Below, in pieces: positions 59,804-64,000 of a DNA stretch of 64,000 nt. The DNA is from an uncultured Treponema sp. Its GTDB lineage: Bacteria > Spirochaetota > Spirochaetia > Treponematales > Treponemataceae. The first letter of the stretch is position 1; each line of letters opens with the position of its first letter. Below the pieces are notes generated by a model that worked only from the letters and a program-made list of their open reading frames with translations, was not told the origin of the DNA and searched no databases. The stretch is taken from the NCBI GenBank assembly GCA_947166355.1, contig CAMVDX010000001.1, positions 433,051 through 497,050 on the forward strand. The letters run 5' to 3'. A program made the translations under genes and the position numbers.

Positions 59804-60427
59804 TTATTTTACCACCGACCAGTTCTGACCGTTGTCTTTCATTGGGACGCCCTTGAGTTCAAAGAGGCGAGGGGCGGTTACAAACTCAAAGCCCATTTCT
59901 TTAAGAACCGGAATTGCGCGGTCTACCAGCTCGAGAGTTGCGGTGTTGCCTTCATTTACGTGAAGCAGGTACATAACGCCGTCCTGAGTGTTTTCCATCA
60001 TCAGTTTATAGCGTTCGTCGGCGGTGCGCTCTGGAACCCAGTCTTCGCAGCCATGGCCGCAGATAAAAGGTACATGAATTATTTCGTGCATGAGATCATT
60101 TACACAGATGTAAGGAGGGCGGAAGAGCACCGGCTTTTTTCCAGTGATTTTGATGATTGCTTCGTCGCACTTGTCGTACTCTTCAATCATCTCTTCGCGG
60201 GTGAGCTTGGTCATATCCGGATGGCTCCAGGTGTGATTTTCGATGTCGCAGCCAAGGGCAACCGCGCGCTCAATAACTTTTGTGTTCTCCGGAGTAATTT
60301 TATTTGCAATCAAAAAGAAGGATGCAATAACGCCGTGTTTTTCCAGAATGTCGAGCATTTTGTTCATTGTGTCGTCGCCGGCAGGGTTAGGGCCGTCGTC
60401 AAAAGTAAGACTACAGTATTTAGACAT
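59804..60427 (-). CDS. Polysaccharide deacetylase (NodB-like)
   Basis: CE4 deacetylase of 207 aa without a signal peptide. MT1 SLTFDDGPNPAGDDT supplies the Asp-Asp pair; MT2 ENHTWSHPDM has the metal His residues; MT3 is FRPPYICVN; a late MYLLHVNEGNTATLEL gives the final His. All catalytic elements are present, so it should be an active metal-dependent deacetylase; target (chitin oligosaccharide, peptidoglycan or other) is unknown. GAGAGGTAATTT upstream is a good ribosome site. It is the next gene downstream of argC in orientation, with R1 repeats between. Confidence 0.92.
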   Translation of the reverse strand: MSKYCSLTFDDGPNPAGDDTMNKMLDILEKHGVIASFFLIANKITPENTKVIERAVALGCDIENHTWSHPDMTKLTREEMIEEYDKCDEAIIKITGKKPVLFRPPYICVNDLMHEIIHVPFICGHGCEDWVPERTADERYKLMMENTQDGVMYLLHVNEGNTATLELVDRAIPVLKEMGFEFVTAPRLFELKGVPMKDNGQNWSVVK

Positions 60428-60447
60428 AAATTACCTCTCTATAAAAT

Positions 60448-60535
60448 TGCGTCATCATTGCGAGGAGCGGAGCGACGTGGCAATCTACATTAATGGATTG
60501 CTTCGCTTCGCTCGCAATGACGATACGTTGTTGCT
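60448..60535. repeat. R1 repeat pair
   Basis: CATTGCGAGGAGCGGAGCG with ACGTGGCAATC, then GGATTGCTTCGCTTCGCTC with GCAATGACG, in facing orientation between argC and the deacetylase gene. Confidence 0.75.
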
Positions 60536-60551
60536 TCGCTTAGGCTCGCAC

Positions 60552-61496
60552 TTATAGACCTTCGCCTTCATCAATTCCCATCATGATGTTCATGCACTGA
60601 ACGGCGGCGCCACTCGCACCTTTTCCAAGGTTGTCAAAGCGGGTGGTAATCATAATTCTGTCGTCGTTTCCGTAAACAAAAATCTGCATGTTATTTGTGC
60701 CGGCAAGAGTGTTTGCAGGAATAAACTGCTCGTTCAAAACTCCTTCTCCCATAAAGCCCGCAACCTGAACAAAGCGGCAGCCCTCGTAGTGAGCGGCAAA
60801 CATTTCCCAAACGTCATGTGCGCTCACTTTTTTTGCAAGAAGGCGGGAGTGAAGACCAACTGTTACAGTCATGCCCTGAAAGTAATCACAGACATAAGGA
60901 TTAAAAATCGGTTCAAAATCAAGACCGCTGATTTTCTTAATCTCAGGCAAATGCTTGTGCTGCTGAGTCAAAGCATAAAGGCGAGGTGAGTCCAGCTCCG
61001 GATTTCGGCTCGGATCTTCGTATTGGGCAATGGCCTTTTTTCCTGCTCCCGAATATCCGCTGACTGCGTGAATTACCACAGGGTAATCAGCCGGCATAAT
61101 TCCGCTTTTTACAAGAGGGTAGCAGATTGCAATTGAACCCGAGGCATAACACCCTGGAACTGCAACGCGGTTAGAGCCTTCAATTTTAGTCTTGAAATCA
61201 GCTCCCAGCTCTGGAAAACCGTAAGCCCAATCCGGATTTGTGCGGTGGGCGGTAGAAGCATCGATAATTCTTGTTTTAGGATTTGTACAAAGCTCGGCAG
61301 ACTCTATTGCTGCTGCATCCGGCAGACACAAAAAAGTAAAATCTGAGGCATTAATCATTTTTGCCTTTTCTACAGGATCTTTTCTCTTGTCTTCATCGAT
61401 TGTAATAATTTCAATATCGCTGCGCTTTTCAAAACGCTCAAAAATCTTAAGGCCTGTTGTGCCTTCTTTTCCGTCAATAAATACTTTATAAGCCAT
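60552..61496 (-). CDS. argC: N-acetyl-gamma-glutamyl-phosphate reductase (type 2)
   Basis: NADPH-dependent third step of arginine synthesis. 314 aa; the short type 2 form, opening MAYKVFIDGKEGTTGLKIFE. The catalytic Cys116 is in VAVPGCYASGSIAICYPLV, and the His region is QQHKHLPEIKKISGL. It ends IMMGIDEGEGL. Unlike argJ and argB it stands apart. The ATG at 61496 has no ribosome site; TTTACT-17-TATAAT ends 6 nt before it, and a heptamer repeat array begins just upstream of the -35 box. Confidence 0.95.
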   Translation of the reverse strand: MAYKVFIDGKEGTTGLKIFERFEKRSDIEIITIDEDKRKDPVEKAKMINASDFTFLCLPDAAAIESAELCTNPKTRIIDASTAHRTNPDWAYGFPELGADFKTKIEGSNRVAVPGCYASGSIAICYPLVKSGIMPADYPVVIHAVSGYSGAGKKAIAQYEDPSRNPELDSPRLYALTQQHKHLPEIKKISGLDFEPIFNPYVCDYFQGMTVTVGLHSRLLAKKVSAHDVWEMFAAHYEGCRFVQVAGFMGEGVLNEQFIPANTLAGTNNMQIFVYGNDDRIMITTRFDNLGKGASGAAVQCMNIMMGIDEGEGL

Positions 61497-61502
61497 AGTT
61501 TT

Positions 61503-61531
61503 ATTATATTTAGGGAATAGTAAATAGTAAA
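61503..61531 (-). promoter_or_regulatory. argC promoter, leaderless geometry
   Basis: TTTACT (61526-61531), 17-bp spacer, TATAAT (61503-61508); 6 nt then ATG 61496. Confidence 0.6.
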
Positions 61532-61541
61532 TAGGGGATTA

Positions 61542-61639
61542 GGGAATAGGGGATAGGGGATAGGGGATAGGGGATAGGGGATAGGGGATAGGGAATAGGG
61601 AATAGGGAATAGGGAATAGGGAATAGGGAATAGGGAATA
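61542..61639. repeat. Heptanucleotide minisatellite upstream of argC
   Basis: Fourteen consecutive 7-bp units: GGGAATA once, GGGGATA six times, then GGGAATA seven times, with degenerate units on the left. The plus strand has regularly spaced G3-G4 runs, a G-quadruplex-prone pattern. It starts 11 bp upstream of the argC -35 box. Confidence 0.9.
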
Positions 61640-61679
61640 GTTTCCGCTTTTATAAAAGAGTAACGTAATCTTGGTGCGG

Positions 61680-61820
61680 GGAGTTTTTGGGGGTCTTAGG
61701 GGGTAAGCAGCTATGATGCGTCCCCCTAGGAGAGGGGGTAGTCCGTTCGGCTACGCCTCACTACCGAGTTTCCTTTGGAAACTCGCGCCGCGAGGGGGAG
61801 ACTTCCCCCGCCTTCTTTCA
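61680..61820. repeat. R7 repeat, second copy
   Basis: GTCCCCCTAGGAGAGGGGGT, palindromic CGAGTTTCCTTTGGAAACTC and GGGGGAGACTTCCCCC. Shares its end blocks with the segment at 43225-43312 upstream of metY. Together with the minisatellite it fills the 395-bp gap 61497-61891. Confidence 0.65.
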
Positions 61821-61840
61821 TATTTCATATCTTAAAAAGT

Positions 61841-61869
61841 TTGACCGCTCTAATTTTGTAGATTATAAT
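61841..61869 (+). promoter_or_regulatory. Promoter of the EAL-domain gene
   Basis: TTGACC (61841-61846), 17-bp spacer, TATAAT (61864-61869). The predicted start near 61876 gives about 16 nt of leader with TTAGGAAC as ribosome site for the TTG start at 61892. Confidence 0.7.
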
Positions 61870-61891
61870 AATTTGTTAGGAACTATTTAAT

Positions 61892-63862
61892 TTGACACAG
61901 ATATATCAATACGGTGTAGCGGCTCTTTTTATAGAAGTGATTGTTATTTTCTTCTATTTTCAAAAAAGAAGTCTTGCACTTTTTCAAAATATAGTTTTTC
62001 TGATTATTCTTTCTGACCTGACGATTGCTACTTGTTTTGAGCTCGGCGCCATCTATATGGAAGATAACATGTCAAAGTTTCCTTTGAATGTCGTCTGGCT
62101 GATGGAATGTCTGTATTTTACCTTTAATACTACGTTTGGAATTCTTTTTGCAATTTATAATCTTTCGGCCTTTGATATTTTTAGCAGACTGAAAAAGCGT
62201 ACTATACGAATTATTCAGGTGGGATTGCTTATTCCGTACATTTTGTGCATTGCGGAAATCTGGTTATCTTTTATTTTACGAAATTATGTTACACTGGCCT
62301 TTACTCTTGATCCTGTTGAAGGTTATGGTCGCGGAAATAATTTCTGCTTTTATCTGCTGTGTGTGACTAAGGCTTTTTATGTGCTCTCTTCATTCTTCAT
62401 AATCATTTCATTCCATAAGCATATTCCAAAGGCAAAAATGCAGATTATGTATTTTTTCCTTGTAACAATTTCTATTACGTCTTTTACGCAGCTGATAAAC
62501 AGTGAACTTTTGATTGAATCTTTTGGAATGGCTCTCGTAACGCTTGTTTATTTCTTTTATATTCAGAAGCCCGAAGAGATGGTAGATGCTTCAACTGACA
62601 CCTTGAATCAATCTGCTCTTTTGAGAATGGTTCGTTATAATCTTACGGTTCGGCGGAAGATTTACTGCATTGCGGTTTATATTGATGATACGGTTTTTAT
62701 TGCTAATACCTTTGGACTTTCGCATCTTCATGCTTTTTTGAAAGAAGTCGGAAACTTTTTTAAGCAGAATTTTTCGTATTCAAATGTTTTCAGCCGTCAG
62801 CAGGGCTGTTTTTGTATTTTGCTTCGTGATGCTGATAATGAAAAACTAAATGAGGTTCTTTATACTCTGAATAATCGTTTTCAGAAAACCTGGGTCTGCG
62901 ATAATGTAGAGCTTAAGCTTTATATCCGTCTTTGTATTATTGAGTGTCCTAAGGATGCAGAAACTTCTGAAGAGGTTTTTGATATTGTAAATATGATTTC
63001 TACAGATGAGCGTTATCGTCAGAGTGTCATTTTTGCAAGTGAAATTGATTTGAAGTATCGCCGCCGGACAATTTATATTGAGCACTGTCTACGGAACGGT
63101 CTTTCCGAAAACCGTTTTGATGTTTTTTATCAGCCGATTTATTCAACTGCAGAAAAAAAACTGATTGGCGCTGAGGCTTTGATTCGTCTTAAGGATGAAC
63201 AGGGGCATTTTATTTCGCCGGAAGATTTTATTCCGATTGCAGAAAAAACGGGAGCAATTCTTCGTATTGGTGAATATGTTTTTGAATCTGTCTGTCTTGC
63301 TCTTTCTCAGATTAATGTGGAAGAATACGGCATTAAAAAAATTGACATTAATCTTTCGGTTGCGCAGTGTATGCAGGAAATTCTTGCTGAGCAGATTTTA
63401 AAAATTCAAAGTATTTATCAGATTCCGACTTCAATTATAAATCTTGAAATTACGGAAACGGCTGCCGCACATACTCCTGAAATCCTATTAAAAAATATGC
63501 AGGATTTGTCTGATGCCGGCTTTGAGCTTTCTCTTGATGATTATGGTTCGGGCTATTCGAACATGAATTATATGCTGAATCTTCCTTTTAAAATGATAAA
63601 GATTGATAAGTTTATTGTCTGGGCTGCTTTTTCTGATAAGCGTGCAGAAAAGGCTCTTGAGGCTACCATAAAAATGATTAAATCAATTGGCATGACAGTT
63701 CTTGCAGAAGGAGTTGAAACTCCGGAACAGGCTGAATGGCTCACTGCTTCCGGCTGCGATTATCTGCAGGGCTTTTATTTTTCCCGTCCGATTCCAAAAA
63801 AAGACTTCCTGGAGATAATGAAGAAAAATGCCAAAGGTCATGTTATAACTGCTGATTCCTAA
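61892..63862 (+). CDS. Membrane EAL-domain c-di-GMP phosphodiesterase with degenerate GGDEF domain
   Basis: A 656-aa signalling protein; the start codon is TTG 61892, the only candidate with a promoter and ribosome site in place. Residues about 5-225 contain seven hydrophobic segments, a 7TM sensor. A GGDEF-like fold (about 235-370) has no GGDEF active motif, so cyclase activity is unlikely. The EAL domain (about 385-640) keeps its catalytic residues: GAEALIRLKDEQGHFISPED, DINLSVAQCM, NLEITETAAA, LSLDDYGSGYSNMNYM, MIKIDKF and AEGVETPEQAEWL. It should hydrolyse c-di-GMP, affecting motility or surface behaviour. No operon partner follows within the window. Confidence 0.92.
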   Translation: MTQIYQYGVAALFIEVIVIFFYFQKRSLALFQNIVFLIILSDLTIATCFELGAIYMEDNMSKFPLNVVWLMECLYFTFNTTFGILFAIYNLSAFDIFSRLKKRTIRIIQVGLLIPYILCIAEIWLSFILRNYVTLAFTLDPVEGYGRGNNFCFYLLCVTKAFYVLSSFFIIISFHKHIPKAKMQIMYFFLVTISITSFTQLINSELLIESFGMALVTLVYFFYIQKPEEMVDASTDTLNQSALLRMVRYNLTVRRKIYCIAVYIDDTVFIANTFGLSHLHAFLKEVGNFFKQNFSYSNVFSRQQGCFCILLRDADNEKLNEVLYTLNNRFQKTWVCDNVELKLYIRLCIIECPKDAETSEEVFDIVNMISTDERYRQSVIFASEIDLKYRRRTIYIEHCLRNGLSENRFDVFYQPIYSTAEKKLIGAEALIRLKDEQGHFISPEDFIPIAEKTGAILRIGEYVFESVCLALSQINVEEYGIKKIDINLSVAQCMQEILAEQILKIQSIYQIPTSIINLEITETAAAHTPEILLKNMQDLSDAGFELSLDDYGSGYSNMNYMLNLPFKMIKIDKFIVWAAFSDKRAEKALEATIKMIKSIGMTVLAEGVETPEQAEWLTASGCDYLQGFYFSRPIPKKDFLEIMKKNAKGHVITADS

Positions 63863-63947
63863 GGCTTGCTCTGTTTGCATGCTGCGTGTGCAATTAAATC
63901 GCCGCTTTACAGATATTTATAATATTTTGAAAATTGCAGCAGGGTTT

Positions 63948-64000
63948 CCGCATTATAAAACGAATTTGTGAAAACATGGCTTCCGGTCGCGGCTTCGTGG
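63948..64000. repeat. R6 element, left part of a second copy (cut by window end)
   Basis: ATTATAAAACGAATTTGTG then AAAACATGGCTTCCGGTCGC and GGCTTCGTGG match 50996-51048 almost exactly and run off the window. Confidence 0.75.

Noticed and set aside
61542..61639. Telomere-like repeat marking a linear replicon end
   Set aside because: The array is internal, flanked by intact genes, and mixes two heptamer types; no hairpin end is visible.

Overview
The window looks like a chromosomal segment of a free-living or gut/rumen Treponema (inference). The supporting features are an archaeal-type class I lysyl-tRNA synthetase, an EF-G whose G1 loop reads AHIDSGKTT (spirochaete/mitochondrial style), a Bmp/PnrA-type lipoprotein ABC system, many short lipoproteins, plant-polysaccharide enzymes, and a chromosome littered with short palindromic repeats. 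No rRNA, tRNA, CRISPR, integrase or IS transposase gene was recognised. The only transposase-related gene is an Rpn-type nuclease.

Layout. 1-7050: arabinoxylan-type locus with a sugar-binding protein (cut by the window start), an AraC regulator, two GH43 enzymes and a CE1-like esterase lipoprotein. 7184-11055: lysS and a chemotaxis receptor. 11059-15987: nucleoside- or riboflavin-type ABC system (Bmp lipoprotein, unusual ATPase, two permeases) and a MarR regulator. 16048-23178: membrane protein, small lipoprotein, P-loop ATPase, fusA, putative envelope protein, SPOR protein. 23584-34929: one giant beta-helix lipoprotein of about 3780 codons, split by a single in-frame TGA. 35007-38639: Rpn nuclease, LemA and two TPM-domain proteins. 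38743-41724: O-methyltransferase, prephenate dehydrogenase and DAHP synthase, preceded by a tyrosine-rich leader peptide and attenuator. 41921-43956: O-acetylhomoserine sulfhydrylase with a Cys-containing upstream ORF and paired operators, then a PPOX-family protein. 44008-51971: beta-helix enzyme, SGNH lipoprotein, tsaD, divergent polysaccharide deacetylase, a possible PilZ protein, ThrH-like phosphatase. 52074-55271: TPP riboswitch and thiBPQ. 55310-61496: acetyltransferase, argB/argJ, an XRE-lipoprotein island, polysaccharide deacetylase, argC. 61892-63862: membrane EAL-domain protein.

The most interesting signals are: (i) a textbook tyrosine attenuator (7 Tyr codons in 9, an 11-nt antiterminator segment, a terminator) in front of DAHP synthase and tyrA; (ii) at least nine genes whose sigma70-type -10 box lies only 6-9 nt from the ATG, suggesting widespread leaderless mRNAs; (iii) palindromic repeats inserted in frame inside genes (the signal-peptide region of a GH43 lipoprotein and the middle of a GNAT enzyme); (iv) repeat elements whose stems differ between copies but remain complementary; (v) a nonsense codon in the giant adhesin; (vi) a paired 19-bp operator and Cys-rich upstream ORF before the cysteine/methionine gene. 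All functional names come from reading motifs by eye; no database search was possible.
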